From Dichomitus squalens LYAD-421 SS1 (lineage: Eukaryota; Basidiomycota; Agaricomycetes; Polyporales; Polyporaceae): DNA of 64,000 bases. The translations under genes and the position numbers were made by a program. The stretch lies in assembly GCF_000275845.1 (NCBI RefSeq), contig NW_006766916.1, forward strand, positions 190,332-254,331, given 5' to 3'. A model generated the notes under the pieces. It did not search any database. It was given only the letters and a program-made list of their open reading frames with translations, and was not told the origin of the DNA. Shown here in pieces: positions 34,526 to 48,900 of this stretch; within the stretch, counting starts at the first letter, position 1; every line of letters begins with the position of its first letter.

Positions 34526-37500
34526 CTATACATGTCGACACTCATTAGCATGATGCAATCTCTCCCGTGACCATAAAACGCACCTCTTCGGGCCCAAAAC
34601 AAGTTTGATAGTCTTGACCTCGAACCCATGGAAATTGAGCTTGACGATTGATGATGAATCTTCCGCTTGGTACACGCTTAACTCCTCAAGCTCGTCTTCC
34701 AAGAGGTTCGTGACGAGCACCTTCACGACGGACAGGTGGTCCGCAAGCTTGAGCTTGACGGAGCCATGCCCACCGTACGCCTCGTAAAGACGAAGGACAA
34801 TGGTAGAAGCGTCGTGCTTCTCGAAATTGTCGTCCAGGCCACGCTTTACTGTCTCGAGGAAGACGTTCGGGGCACCCTCTAGCAAGAAAGCAGGCTTCGT
34901 CTTCAAAAGAGGCACGTCCTTGATGTCCTCGAGGAGTCGCACTGCCGCATGACATGAGAACAACTCAAGAACCCAGACAGGAACAGCATACCATGAAGTG
35001 GCGAGTTGAAAATAATCGCAGCGATAGGGACGTCCGACTCCAAGAAGGAACCCTGGTGGGGCATTACGGCCCAAGAGAACTCGTGTTTGCCTTGGTCCTG
35101 CTCAGCGTCCGGCGCGGTAGCAGCGCGAAGAAGCGAGATGCGCAGGACGTTTCCGCGGCACGAGAAGCCGTACTTCGACTCGGACAGGATGGCAACACCA
35201 TATCCATACTCGCTTAAGTCTGCGTACTAACAGGACCACCTGAATCAGATATCGACTCGTCCAACCCATGTAAAGGAACAGTCTACCTTGTGACCACAGA
35301 CTTCAAATTTGGCCATGTCCCAGGTCGTGTTCTTGTGCGTAGGGCGTTGTACGTGTCCGAACTGTGTTTCGTAGGTCGCGTAGTCGTTCTTGATGTTGAG
35401 GGGCAACTCGAACTTGAGGAACTCGTGACGCTGATGCCAGTCGACCTGGGCATCGAAGCGGAAAAACGAACGGGAGTTCTTCTTGAGCGAAGCCGGGATA
35501 GCATCCAACGAAATCTGATACGACGAATGTAGCGTCACGATATGGCTCAGGAATGCCAGAAACGTACCAGAACACTGATATCACTCTGACCGTACTTGAC
35601 GTTGGCCTTAAGTGAGGCACGGAGAGGGCCTTCCGCCGCGATCGAAACGTTCTCGAACTTGAGCTTCCTGAACTTTTCTAAGTGGTGGATCTCGACGTCT
35701 GTGTAACGGAGTGAGCATGTACCACGTACGACCACTCAGGATCGTTCATACCCCATGCGTCCCAGTAGTTGGGCCTGTCATCAAAGATGACCAACCCCCC
35801 AGTTTCACCAGTCGGGATCAACTCGCGCCTGTGAATTAAGAGTGTCAGCGAGTTTCTGAGTAGCGAAAGAGCTGCCGGGCTTACTCAAGCGCGACGTCAT
35901 AGAGGCTGCTTATACGACCGTCGGCGATGGTTAGCTGCACACTCGAGTTCTTCAGCACGAAGTGATCAACGGTCACACGAGTGACTGCAAGACACCTCGT
36001 CAATCTCACTATCATTGTAAAAAAAGATACGAACATACCGGAAACAGGCTTGCAGTCCGCGTACATACCCGTACCGAACGCAACACCTCCACCAGCCGTG
36101 CAATCCATCAATGCCAAGCCGACACTTCCGTCCTTAGACGACTGTACAACCTGCGAACGCAACTTTGACGCGGCACCAGTAAGGGGTATCTCGACGATGT
36201 CACGACGAGGGAAGAACGTCGTGTTATAGCCAACAATTGTGCCAGTCTTTTTCTTGAAGGTGGGGTCGGTGAGCGAAACGGAGGAAGGGAAGATCGCTTT
36301 GAAAGCCTCCTCAATTAGCGCCTCGCCCTCCTTGCGAACCTCTGCGTAGAGCTTTTCCGCGTCGTCATAGACCATGCCGCTGAACGTTCCTTGATCAATA
36401 GATATACATCTGCAGAATTGAAGAGTGTGCTCACATGGCGGATCCCGGAAGTACTGGCAAAGAAAAGCCATTAACCGTACGGCAACCGTCTAAGCTCACT
36501 CTTAGACTCACCATCATGGACTGGTCGACCGGAAAGCAATTAATAACTACCTCTGTATATAGGACATTACTACTCACATTGGTTGAGCAGCACCTTCTCC
36601 CAGCAATCGTTGATCCTCACGTTCGGGTACACGTAGTCAGTCTTGTGGAACCTGAACAAGCTCGCGAACGACGCGAGGATCTGCCGGTCCGCGCACGTAA
36701 ATACCTTTCACACGGCCCGGGGAGGACGGAGCATGCCAAACGCACCTCAACGTCACGAAGTAGGATCTCCGACTTCCTATTGCCCTTCTTAATAGAGCCT
36801 AACTCAATACCTCAGCTGCGTGGTTCTCGGGCGGAATCGCGAAACGCACCATGTGATGTATATGTTCCGCGGTGGAACTAGCCAAAACTGCTCAGGATCT
36901 CTTCTACCAACCAGTGACTGAGGGGGATGCAGCATACCTCGAGATACAGCTCACCACTCCAGTTCGGCAGCTTCGCCCCTGCGTTGGAATCCTCGGAGAG
37001 GACGTCGAAAAACTCGTCCACGGAATGACCCATATTGACTGGAGGGATGTCACGGGAGTGATTGGACGTCGCACGAATGCGACGCAACTACACGAGGACA
37101 GGAGGATTCCACGGTAAGCACGGATGATTTGCATTGCGACGAGAAACACCCACGTTCTCCAACATCTTTGCGAGGGGACCACCTCCACCATCACCATTGC
37201 CGAAGACGAGTAAGGAGGTCCCAGAGGACTCCAGGTTCTGTTTGCGATACCCTGTTGGTTATCTATCCGGCCAAAAAGAAAGTGATGATTGCACCTTATG
37301 ATTCTCAACACCCTTCTTGACGTCCCCGACGGTGGCCTGCGCCGTGTACGTGTCTACTCGCGGATAACATGTCAGCTAGTCAGTATCCACCACGTTGTAT
37401 AATGGCATGGCGGCGTGGCGGGAAGTATGAAAGTCAAAGACGCACCGACAGGCGTCATGTGGCAGAGAACCTGCGTCCCATCGATACCCACCCAGTTGAA

Positions 37501-39518
37501 CGTGGAGTGGGGGAAGTTGTTGCTGTCCATATTCGCGGAATCTCAGATTCACTTTCCCTGATACATCGATGGAAAAGTCTGCACTCACATGTTGTTCCTG
37601 CAACAATTCCGATTCGACACGCAAATCGTCAGTGTATGGACCCACACAACCACACCAATCGTCCGATCCCTCGGTGCCCGATGAGATACAAGATTGCATT
37701 TCCAAGGCCACTCACCATGACAGCTTCTGCGTGAAGAAGTAGTCCATGTCCGCGAGCCGGATCAGCTGCGGGAGTGCCCCCGTCAGACCGAACGAGTCGG
37801 GCAGCCACGCGGTCTTGCAGCGGACGCCGAAGCGGGATTCGAAGTACCGCTGCCCCAAGATGAATTGGCGGGCGAGCGCCTCTCCCGAGGGCATGTTCGA
37901 GTCGTTCTCAACCCACGAGCCGCCCACGGGGTGGAACTTGCCTTCTTTGATCTTCTCCTTGACGCGCTCAAAAAGAGGAGGGTAGAGCTGCGAGGAAACA
38001 TGTGAGCATAGGAGGGAAGCGGAGTGAGGAAGGAACACACCTGCTCGAGCCACTTGTACTGCTGTGCTTGACTGCAAGTGAATCGGTGCTCCGGGTAGCG
38101 CTCCATGAGGTCGACCTGGGTAGACCACGAACGTGCTACCTTCTGTTGGGTGACGCGGTACGGCCAGAGCCTAGATCTACTTTGAACAACAAATCCGAAA
38201 AATGGCTGCAAGCAGCGGAGCTTACCAGGCAGTATCAATGTGGCAGTGGCCGATACCCCACACCTGCGCCTTCTTCGCACCTTCCTCGTATATCTTATCG
38301 CCCTTCTTATCCCAATCCTCGCCGAATACTTCTTCTGCTAGCTTCCGCGCATGATTGATGCTGCCGACGTCACCCTTGTCGAAGACGTTCATAATCTCGT
38401 TCGCGACCGTCAAGGCTTTGTTCTGTAGCGCGGTGTTTCCCGGTATATTGTCCGTGATCTCACGAAGGGTCTGGAAATCCCAGAGAAGGTGCCATGCATC
38501 CAGGTTCAGGACGACGAGGTCCGCGGACCTCAAGCCGAAGAACCTGTTCATCTTAGGCAGAGGTTAGCGCTCGGGACCAAGCAAGCAGCTCGCCAAACCA
38601 GCCCAATTGCTTATCCGTGACACTCGTCGGGAAGTGTCGATGTGTGCATAGTGGAGAGTAGCGTAGACTCCTTTTCCACTGGATACAGGCTGTATCCTAA
38701 GCATACTACCAGGGGTACACGTATGTTTCTCCAGCCCGCGCGGAGGCTGTCAAGTGTGCTAATAATAGAACTCACGTCGGGAGGGGCGATGGTATCACCG
38801 TTCCACGGAACACCAAACATGCCGTTGCAGCTAGATTCAATGACGAACTCGTGCTTTCCAGCTTTGACGGCCTCGCGAGGGATGATGTACTCGACGCGCC
38901 GGTCGCCTCCCCACCCACCGGTGATGCCTTGGAGAGGTGTGCCATCGGTGGTGAAGATCATGGCCTCACAGTCAGGGTCGAACTCAACTACTTGCTGCGT
39001 TAGATGCTGCCCACGCATAGCTGATTAGCACGTACACTGGACCTGTTCATACTGCTCCCAATACGTAGGGATCGTCAGGGAAACCTTGAACCAGTGGTTC
39101 GTCTAGGTGCCAGTTAGTAGCCCGAAAACATGCACATATGACTAGCATCCCATACCCCTGCAGCGCGTCAGACCAAAAGCATGCACGAGAACTTGATATG
39201 ATACTCACAAGATGGACCAAAATTCTCCCCTTTCCGCGCTGGCCTGAACTTCTGCTTCATGGCCTCCTCGAAGCTCGGCTTGGTGAGACCCGGGGCGCTC
39301 CATACCTCCAACTTGACATGCTCCTGGTTGTCGATGCGGTGGATATAGAGCACTGAGGACAAGTTCACGTCCGAGAAATGGCCACCGTTGAACGTCCCCA
39401 AGCGATTCTGGGTGAGGTGCTTGATCCACTTTGCACCAGCACCATAGTTCTCCTTCGGATAACTCAACGACTCGGGGTGGTGGTGGTGATGCGAATGTCC
39501 GTGGTGGTATTGCGCCAT
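34526..39518 (-). CDS. AMS1: GH38 alpha-mannosidase (AMS1-like)
   Basis: A many-exon minus-strand gene of about 1,080 codons starting [20 protein letters not shown], a His-rich N-terminus. Blocks in order: [84 protein letters not shown], then [17 protein letters not shown] (near 38225) with the zinc-binding His-x-Asp. [20 protein letters not shown] and [19 protein letters not shown] follow (Asp nucleophile in WLPDSFG near 37787-37807). The C-terminal beta domains run to [17 protein letters not shown] and [20 protein letters not shown]38 class II enzymes of this type trim free oligosaccharides and glycoprotein mannose; the yeast homolog reaches the vacuole by the Cvt pathway. No signal peptide is seen, consistent with that route. 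The last exon and exact stop are less certain. Confidence 0.9.
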
Positions 39519-40030
39519 TGTCGAGGCTGGATACGAGGGAGCGACCACGACGAGAGGGAGGTGTCGACGCCGACAGCGACGTCGGCGGCTACAACCCTGA
39601 TCGCGACCATTAGGCGCTGTGTGGGGTATTGATCGGCCCGGATATCCGAACAGCAGTTCCGCCACAAGTACATGGTTATGACCCAATTCAAGCCGCCTCA
39701 AACAACGCAGAGGCTGAGCGAGAGGTTGCGAGGGACGACATACATACTAGTTCTTGTGGCTAATTGAGGAGAACACATCAGCCCTTGCCTTGATGCAACC
39801 GGACGCACCCGGGAGGAGGACACAAGCAATATGTTCGATACACCTGCTGAGCGATACGGTCTATCTATACATTCTTCGCGCAACTAGAAACCAGGATAGC
39901 AACCATCGGCGTCGCGATGTAGTATACAATAAAATTCAACTTCATCTGAGCGGTTAGCGTGATTAGTCCATGATAGGTCGTACCAGTGCGGTGCACTACA
40001 AGAAGTCCAGGAAGTTGTCTTTCGAAGTGT
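39519..40030. other. Intergenic region between the alpha-mannosidase and TPR39 genes
   Basis: 512 bases upstream of the mannosidase start and downstream of the TPR39 stop. It should hold the mannosidase promoter. No gene seen. Confidence 0.5.
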
Positions 40031-43000
40031 CTAGAGCCGTTTACCGCGGTCAATAGCCTCCATCGCAGCATGTGCTCGGACATGAAGCTGGTTCTGTGGT
40101 AATAGGTTGTGATAGTAGTCAGCATTATCTCTAAGGAACGAAAGACCGCAGCAGTGCGAACCTCCATACTGAACTTGCCCTAACAACAGAGATCTCAGCA
40201 CCTCAACCAGACTTGGACTAAAGAAGTAGAGTAGTCGTACCTTCCGAGAACCAGGAGCCACCTCGAGTGGCTTGCCTACGAGTGGACGCGTACCAGCATT
40301 CATGAGTCCACGTCCGTTCGCCCGTCGGCATCGGAAGCGAAAGACAGCTCACCAGACAGAACCATCTCCAAGTGTACCCGCGCTCCCTCCTTGTCTCCTT
40401 GACACGCCAGTAGCCGTGCGTACTCGAAGTCTGCCCAATTTTCAATTTCAAAAGTACAACCGTCAGCACCGCTTACCCAGCAATACGGCGGAGGCCCAAT
40501 CGGACTGACACCACTTACGTGCGTGGTACACCAAGTAGTGGTCGTAGACAATCTTCGGGCCGTCGCGGAAGATTTGCTCGAACGCCGACTTGGCGTCCTT
40601 CTCCGCCCCTGCGCGCTTCTCCAATATGTCTCGGTCATCTGCTCCATCCAGGACGGCGTCCGGGTCTGGGTACGCGATGTACCGAAGGCAGATCGCGCGC
40701 AAGAAGTTCGCGAGGCACTTGTCGTCCCAGAACTCGTCGGCGCCCGCGCCGTTGCCCGAGCCATATTGTCCGGGATCCGCCGCATGCTTCTCCACTTCGG
40801 TGAGCTGCTCGTCGACGAGCGGCAGCATGCGCTTCTGCAGGACGTTGCGGGGCGCGTGTGCGATACCCAAGAAAAGGTACGCAAACTCGAGCGCTGAGAG
40901 GGCGAGCCGCCCGCCTTGCTGTTGGAACTTCCGTGCTTTGCGTGCAACGAATTTCTAGGTTCATGGTTGCCGCCGGTCCACACCCCACGATAACGCAACG
41001 ATGATGGCAAGTAGAAGAAGTTGGGAATGCATCGGGCCCCGCAACGCATGGCGAACATGTGTCAATGAGAAAAGAAGTGGCGCAGGTGGGTTTCGCGCGT
41101 AAGTACATGATGGTGGCGCGAGGATACGGAAACTTACCTCCAGAGGTATCGACTTACCCGCGATACGCTTGCGCAGCGCCGGAACCCTCTCCATGAGGTT
41201 GGAAATTTCCTCAGTATGCTTCTCCCCGCCGATCTGCAGCAAGCAGACCGCTACGCCGTATGTGTACGTTGACTTCGACCACTGTGCAGCCAAAGCGGCG
41301 CCACGTCGTCAGTTACCGACTATGAGCAGCCAACTCTCCGTCGCAATATGGTCTGCCCGAGCCGATTTGGGTAGGAGGAAGGGAAGAAGGGAATGTGGGC
41401 AAAGCACAGCCCGATCGGGGAACACGGCCAGCCAGAGTAGACATGAGACAACGAGCTGGGTAACGCGACGTACCGAAGCCTCTGCTGCCAGCGTGCGCCA
41501 ATGTTCCAATGACGCTGAGACGTCCCACAGGGCCAGGTTGGTTATGGCCATTTCCCAGAACGATATATGATGCAGGTTCCGATACTGTTCCTGAGCTTGC
41601 AGCGCCTTTCGGTAGTACTCGAGCGCTACAGCAGGCTGGCTGCGGACCAAATGTAAACGGCCTTGGCCGAACAAGAAGAAGACACCTGGACGGCCGGCGG
41701 AATCCACTGTCAGCGCTTCGGAAAGCCACAGAGAAACCCTCGCCTCGCCGAGGAATCAAAATCAAAAGCGAGGAATTGAAGCAAGATTACGGACAGCGGC
41801 AGGCAACGCGCGCTATTGGAAGACGCCCATCTGGGACGTACGACGCAAGCGCGCAAGATACAATACAGCAGGAATAGACAGTGCTGTAAGTGGACCTAAG
41901 AGCCACGTACGTACCGTTCGGATAGCGCTTGATGTGATAGTCGAGTATCTTCTGCGCCATGCGGATATCAACCCCCTCGAACGTCAAGCTAGAGAGGACC
42001 AGATGGAAGATGAGCAGCGACATGTCACAGATAGCGCGCCGCACTCCCTCCTGCGCTACTCCCACACATGCCGTGCGTCAAAACCAACACGTGATCGAGG
42101 GTGGGCCGATGAGCAGAGCAGCGAAGGAATGAACGGAGATAGACGTACCTAGGCCGACCGAGGGCTCGTCCGACTCGGCTGTCCAGCCTCCTGCCCGTTG
42201 TAGGTACGCGAGGCCCGCGTGGCGGTCGCCCTTGTACCCAAAAAGCTCGACGATAGTTAGCAGGCGTGACGGCATCACCGACAGTATAAGGTTTGAGAGG
42301 CCGACGCCAAGGTAGACACCGGATCGGAAATCGGCGTCGATGGATATGTCCTCGGGACCCTTGCCTTTGGCTTGAGCTTCCGCGTCCATAGCCTCGATGT
42401 ACTTGCCGAGCTGGCGGTAGATGCTGATTGTGGTTCTCATGTTCAGGCTGAAACGGAGTGATAAACAATCGCGCTAATTTGGGGAACAAACGGTACGGTA
42501 CATACGCTTCCTTGATGAACGCAAGCCAGTCTCCGGAATATACGATACCCAACAGGGCCTGAGAAAATAGGGAGAGTGAGAATGCATGAATGTGCAGCCT
42601 TGAGTAGCCGAATAGAGGCACAACATCAGCACCGCGTCCGCGGCGGAGCAGTCACCCAGGGCACCATAGACAAATTCGCAGGCCGGCGAACATGCCCATG
42701 AGGTAAAAGCCAAAGGTTCTCTCCGACCTTCAGTACACAATCTTGCGTGGGTAGTCTGTACAGGGCCAAACCTTACTAGGATTATTCTGTACAATGTGGC
42801 GAACATACGCTACATTGTACAAAAAAGCCACGACGTCACACACCAGTCGGATATGGAAACTTGCGCTCCAGGAAACGTCTCGTGAGTAATCGGTATCGTC
42901 CAGTCTCATGAAAAGCTAGAAGATCGGACTTTACAAAGGCCGTGAGCGCAATCGGACGAAGGCCGTGTGGTCTTCCATGCACGTTGACTTCGCAAGCGAA

Positions 43001-45933
43001 TAACCAAGTTGGTGTGTGGCATTCGTGAGATCCTCGTCCTATCACCGACCACAGAAGGATCCGTCGCTGATCGCAGACACACCGACTTCGAGCACACCCG
43101 CAGCTTTGGCTGAGCCCCAATCCGAGAAGGCCAAAGTGTGTAGAGGGTTCCGGAGAATCTCAGAAGACGAGGTGCATCCAGCTCATCGACGTGAGATCGC
43201 TAGCAACGATTCATACGCGTGAAGAGGCGTTTTGCCTCCTATTCCGGACCTCCAATGGCTCTCGCGACGTGCCTTGCCATATGAGTCCAACAGCAATCAT
43301 ACCAGTGTCAACGAGAGGGGATGCACGGTGGCAGTGCCCCGATGTCGGCACAAGCTGATCTCGGCGCCTGGGCCCTTGATTGTAAGGTTTGAAGAATGCA
43401 ATCAACACGCAGATGGAAAGGGGGCTACGGGACCCGCAACATGATAAGCCCGGTCACCAAACAAACCCACGAAAAGACTGAAACTTGGAAGAGAACGTAG
43501 AGAGTTCAATCCCCGATGGATATCAAGCAGAACGTCGGGGCGAACAGCCCACGCTGGCCTGTGGCAGTCAGTCCGAGACGTCTGTGGTTTGAATCTCACG
43601 AGCGTCGGAGCCTTTACCCCTCGGACGTTCGAGCAAGATGTTCCCCCAAGGCCGCTTACCACGACTTAGCTCCGCCTGAAGCACACGGAGATCTGGGGAC
43701 GACCTGAGTAAAACCGCAGTACCGGACTTCTGACCTGGATTAGGCCATGACCGTTCGGGTTCGAAACCACATAATGACAGCACACCTGCCCGAGAAGAAG
43801 CGGAGACCGAATTGAGATGAACTTCGACCTTGAACCACTCACCTTCTCGAACAAGCTCTCAGCGTAAACTAGCTCAGCATGCCGTTCTACGGGAGTCATG
43901 CTCTTGATGAATCCGACGCCCGAGGTGTTCAGGGAGCCGACCACTAGGCCGGCCAAGCGAGTAGGGAGTGATGCCGCACGCTTCCTGTGCTGGCTGGCAA
44001 TGCCATTGCCGTGTCGGACTTTTGCGATGGCATCGACTAAATCCTGCGGATGAATGATTAACATTGTATCAGAATGGAAGATGGAAGAGTCGAAGGGGAA
44101 ATCGAGGTTTTGTACCGAGAATAGAAACATGAGGAACAGCCTCACGTGCACAGCCGGAAACGGCACAAGCCGATTCAGGACATTCTGAGGGCAGAGTGCA
44201 ACCGGAAAGTCAAAGCAGAAGAACGCATCTCAATTCCACAATCACCACCCACGAAACACCGCGAGATGATATTCGAGAACATGCATTCAGCCTGCCTGAT
44301 GGAAACCGGGGCGTATCCGCTAGTTAGAGAACGACGCCCCCGTAGTGCATGTTTCGGCCAAGAAGGGACAGTCAAGGAATCCGATGAGCCACATTTTTAC
44401 TAGAGGGATGGCCAGAGTGCGCTGGTTGTCACCGCCCGCCGAACTGCGTAAATTGACGCAGTGCCACTGACGAAGATTGTCTTTGAAATGGGCGCGAATC
44501 CACCAAAAGAGATAGCTCTCGAGGCATCTGTCTTGCACCCAACCACCCACCGGGCGCCACAGGGGACTGCGAGAGGCGCGTCTTCAAGTTTCCATCCACT
44601 GGGAAAATAAATGGTCTGCGAACCACGATCACGGAGCATCGCACGATGTACGACGCACCACCCAGTCCGCACCAAGGTCGACGTGTCATGCTAGGGTGGG
44701 TTAGTTAACCCTGACGAAGATGGGGAAGCGGACGCGTCAGAATCAGCCCTCGGACGTTCTATCCAGAATCGACGCCGTTTTCGAGATCCGTGGACAACGC
44801 ACGGTCAAGCCCGCAAATCAACCGTAAACGAAGTTGATACCAGGCATGAGCCTGTGCGCAATAGCTCGGCTTGGTCCGGCGCACATTAATCCCCTGAGCG
44901 TTGCCAACTCGGCGGTGCGCTCGCTCGCAAGGGAGCACGCAAGCGCACGAGGTGTAGAGATCCGTGCGAGTAGGATTGATATTCTGGGAGCTCAGACGCC
45001 TTGCTTGGCAAGCAAGACATAGGGCCCGAGCCTCTGCATCATTGTCTTTCTCCGAGACATATCCGGGGAGAGCCGTTAGATATCTCATGTCCGGCGATTC
45101 CACAGTGCCCGAAACATTTCTCCTGTGGCAGAGCGGCAGGCCATGAGACGAAGATACGGCAGACAGCATCTGGCGTATGTCCGGCAACTCAACAGCTACA
45201 CGGCTCGCATGATGTTGAATAAGCCAGCCAAATAAGAAAAGGCAAGTCGTTGAACTAGTCCGTGGGATTGCACCGACGCCCATCCAGGACATCGCACGTC
45301 CGCTAGCAGGTTATGTGAAAACTCCCAACCATAACTGGGTGACCAAATGCCTTGGTCGTCGGAATAGGCCTGAACACTCCAAGCGGTCTATCTCATCTCA
45401 CCAACTGCAGCGCTCAACAGCAGAAAAGTGATGAAACATGGGGGGATGAAGGGAAGTACGAGATTTAGGGTAGGTAAACTGTACTCACCTCGTCCTCGAA
45501 AGACATCAGGCCCTTCACACACTGGATCAGGCCGAAACCTGTGGCGACATACAGCCGTTCCCTGCACGCGTCCAAGTGGTCCACGACAGCAGCCAGGCGA
45601 CAGTGAGGGGGCAAATTTCCCGAAGGGCAGAGGCAGAGGGATGTGTGATGAATGACGCGCGACCAACACGATGAAGAAGGCAACTCACATCCTCGGGTCG
45701 TATTCCTTGCAGAACTCTTCGGACTCGACCATGTGAGACCGCAGGAAGACGTGGAGAGCATAGGATATCGCAGGAATGTCATCCAGAGCGTTCTCCGGGC
45801 GATATGAAGTCCTCGGCAGTGGAGGGGCTGGGTTAACCCACAGCTCGTTCTTCCCCGCGGGCTCGGGCTCGGAGGCGTCGGTAGACACTGGCGCCAGCTT
45901 TGGCTCCTGGAGGACGTCTTGCTCGTCGGCCAT
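40031..45933 (-). CDS. IML2/TPR39-type protein with two very long introns
   Basis: Starts MADEQDVLQEPKLAPVSTDA and contains LDDIPAISYALHVFLRSHMV, then RLYVATGFGLIQCVKGLMSF, which is the N-terminal pattern of the Iml2/TPR39 family. After a 1,445-base intron (44044-45488) follow DLVDAIAKVRHGNGIASQ and ERHAELVYAESLFEKV. After a 1,284-base intron (42559-43842) come ALLGIVYSGDWLAFIKEA, FRSGVYLGVGLSNLILSVMP, FEGVDIRMAQKILDYHIKRY, FLFGQGRLHLVRSQPAVALE, WSKSTYTYGVAVCLLQIGG, LALSALEFAYLFLGIAH, DFEYARLLACQGDKEGARVH and a final NQLHVRAHAAMEAIDRGKRL. All other introns are short. Family members are TPR proteins; yeast Iml2 is a cytosolic and nuclear factor linked to inclusion-body and lipid-droplet clearance. 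Splice sites at the long introns are canonical and phase-consistent. Confidence 0.85.
42788..42821. repeat. Inverted repeat near the 3' end of the first long intron
   Basis: TGTACAATGT and ACATTGTACA form perfect 10-base arms around a 14-base loop, some 230 bases from the splice acceptor. It could be a hairpin or the remnant end of an inserted element. Confidence 0.5.
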
Positions 45934-48900
45934 TAGAGTAGACGAGTGAGTAGGCTGTGGGGGACGTCGAATATGTCGACGAGTGCGGTGTCACCAGCGC
46001 TCGGGAGCAAGGGGAATACGACGGACGAGTGCGAGGTCGGGCCGGGACGGTACCGAGCGGAACACAGCCAGTTCGACAGAACTCTGTTGATCAAATGCGC
46101 ACGCTTCAGGGCCTGCTTTCTACGTCTGCCGTAAGGACAGGATTGAGCCTGGTCGCGGAGGAGGTGCAAGGCAGTGAGTACGATGCAGGGGGGATGACGG
46201 CGAGTGGTGGGTGACGACGAAAGGACATCGTCGGCTCGGCAAGGGCGCTGGCGGCGCCCCGATTTGGACGCGGTCATGTGCGGATACGCGCCCTGGCGGG
46301 GACGCCGCTGCCAACCACGAGGACCCTCCTCCACCTCTTGGAGCCTCTCATCTGCAGCCGCACCCGACTTCTCCTGATTCAGGTCCTGTAGTATTGCAAC
46401 CAGCAGAGGACTTCGCATCGCGCCCGAAATCGGATATCGCCCCGCCACTTGGTTTCCACAGGACGTCCGCCGTGACCTTCATCATTTACGAGTCGTGTTT
46501 CTGAGACCGTCGAGCGGAGACGATCACGTTCAAGAATCTGTTTTTGACCGATCGGAGGATACATATGTTGGTTATGGGAGAGGCTTCGGGTGAGAGTCGA
46601 TGCGCCGACGTATCAGTGGCGCACTTCCGTTCCGGCGCGTTGCACCACGTTCTGTCACCCGGTATAGAGGGCCTGCCTCGTGGATACTGACCATCGGCGT
46701 AGTTGTCGAATAACCTCCTGCGTACGTAAAGCTAAATGTCTGCCGGAACCTCCACATACAGTGATTGCGCAAACGATCGTGATGCCATGTCGTTTGACAT
46801 GATCTACGCTCCAGCAGCCTCGGTTTGGGAGTCGGGCAGTGCAATCCTAGGAACGGGGGCGCGAACTCGACGTTCTGACGTCCTTAGATGGCAAGTTAGC
46901 TGGAGGCGTCTCCCGACGTAGTCTTGTCGGAAACGAACTACGAGTTAAACGAGCATGAAAACGATGCGATGACTCTGATATCCCGCTTCTCTTCGCCTCT
47001 GCTATCGCTTATTCTCCCTGCCTCGGGGCCATATGCCTCCTCGATAACGTACCATCTGTGCGACCATATGGTCGTTCAGTCCGCCACCGAGGAGTTCACA
47101 GCTACTCCTGGCACCCTTCGGTTCCTCGCTGGGCACAAACGCTGCAGCCGGTCCATCGGTACCTCATGCTGATGTTCAGCATTCCCATGTTATAGGTCGC
47201 TCCCACTCGGAGTTTGATTCCGCTGCGGCACGTCGTCCACTCGCAACAAAAACACGACGCCTCAGGAACTTCTCTGCTTTCTGACTTTCACTGGCCTACG
47301 CCACGACTCGGGTCATCTTACAAAAAGCAGGCCCACGCTGACCAACGGTATTGATTCAGAGCTTGGGAGCCGTGAAATTCCCCGATCCGGAGGAAGCTGT
47401 CGGGCGTTGTGTCGTAATAGCCTGATCGCATTCCATAGTAGATGCAGGTCTCGTTACCAACCTGCTGCTATATGCCATCAAACGACTGACAAGAACACGC
47501 TGACAGGCTGATGTGCAGGCACACGTGGATATCGCGCGAGCTGAACCTCGTTCAGACGTTTGAATGATGCTGGGTATCTGATGTCGACAGCTGGGCGTAA
47601 CCCTCTGATCCGATCTTGAATATGTACAGGAAGCATAATGCTACATAAGTACTACATACTTACGCACGTCGCACACTCACAGTGCGAGGCCGCTGTCAAT
47701 GATTGGCCGTCTTTCTCCGCCGCAAGTGCTGTCCATCGACATCCCGACGTCCACGTCCAGATTTACGTTCACATTCCATCATCGATCCTATCGGCATGGG
47801 ACCCTGGAGCTAGATCCCGATACGGCAGCTCGAGTGCACTGCGGGCTTGCCCCCAGCATCGGCACTTTGTTCGTCATGAGAATACGAAAGCCAACGCCGG
47901 CCGACTACTAGTAAGAGCCCCACTTCGACGGACACCCGAAGTTGGAGTCGCGAGTCAGAGTACTCGTACGTACTGCGGACAGCTTCCAATACGATTCGTG
48001 TGCGCCATGCGATGCACGCGACGCGCGATGTGAGATGGGCGAAGTATGGGCGACGTCGGACCTTCGCCGCCGACCACCCCCTACGAGGGCGAGCAGCCGG
48101 AATCTGCACGCACTCTTGTTCTGAGCGACCAACGTGAGGCCCAGAAGGGCATGGCGTTTCCCATCCACTCCCCGTAGCACTCTCCGACAGGCCGCTGCGC
48201 TCGAAACGGTCCGTGTGCGCCGACGCCGACGTATTCTGGCTACTGGCTTTCCTTGTTAACGCCACGCTCGCGCTGGCGTCTCCTTCCCGCGAACGCGCGC
48301 CAGCTCTACCCCACAGTCCTGGCACCCACGACAGGACAGGACACTGACAGCGTCAGGCAACCCAGACCCTTCCTCGCCGGCGACCAACGCGAACGCACAC
48401 CCATCGCGCGGCCGCCCACCCGGTACGCCACAAAACCCGTACGCAGCACGCGTCACCGCGGACGCATCTCGTCCATCCAATTCCCGCAAACGTCCTCCCC
48501 CTCGCCCTCTTTGACAGCTCGGACTCGGGCTCGCGAGCGCAATCGGAGGGAGCAGGGCTGAGCCCGCGTCCGCGACGCTGCCTCCACCTTCGAGAAGGTG
48601 GTCCTGCGACAGTCGGTGTCCTGTACGCAGCGCATCTCGAGCGATATGTCGCGGCAGCACTTGCAGGGTCGCGCACCGAACGGCCCCCCCCCCCCCCGCC
48701 CGAGGTGTCTCCGCACGGCGGGGCTAGAAGCCCACGCCTCCTCCGCCCGGCCCTGGGGCAATGTAATGCAATCTGCATGTATACGCACTATATCTATATG
48801 GGCGCACCGACACATACGTTCACCCGCGGCCGCACGCGCACTTGCGGTGGTTCTAGCGGGCACTATAGCACAGCTGGTGGCCGTCGGAATCTGACGACCT

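Noticed and set aside
43735..43775. tRNA-like B box (GGTTCGAAACC)
   Set aside because: The flanking bases do not form a T stem, acceptor stem or A box at the right spacing, so it is not a tRNA gene and the SINE link is too weak.
44759..45292. 177-codon minus-strand frame inside the long TPR39 intron as a nested gene
   Set aside because: No recognisable motif, no splice support and no promoter signal; kept only as a remark on the intron.
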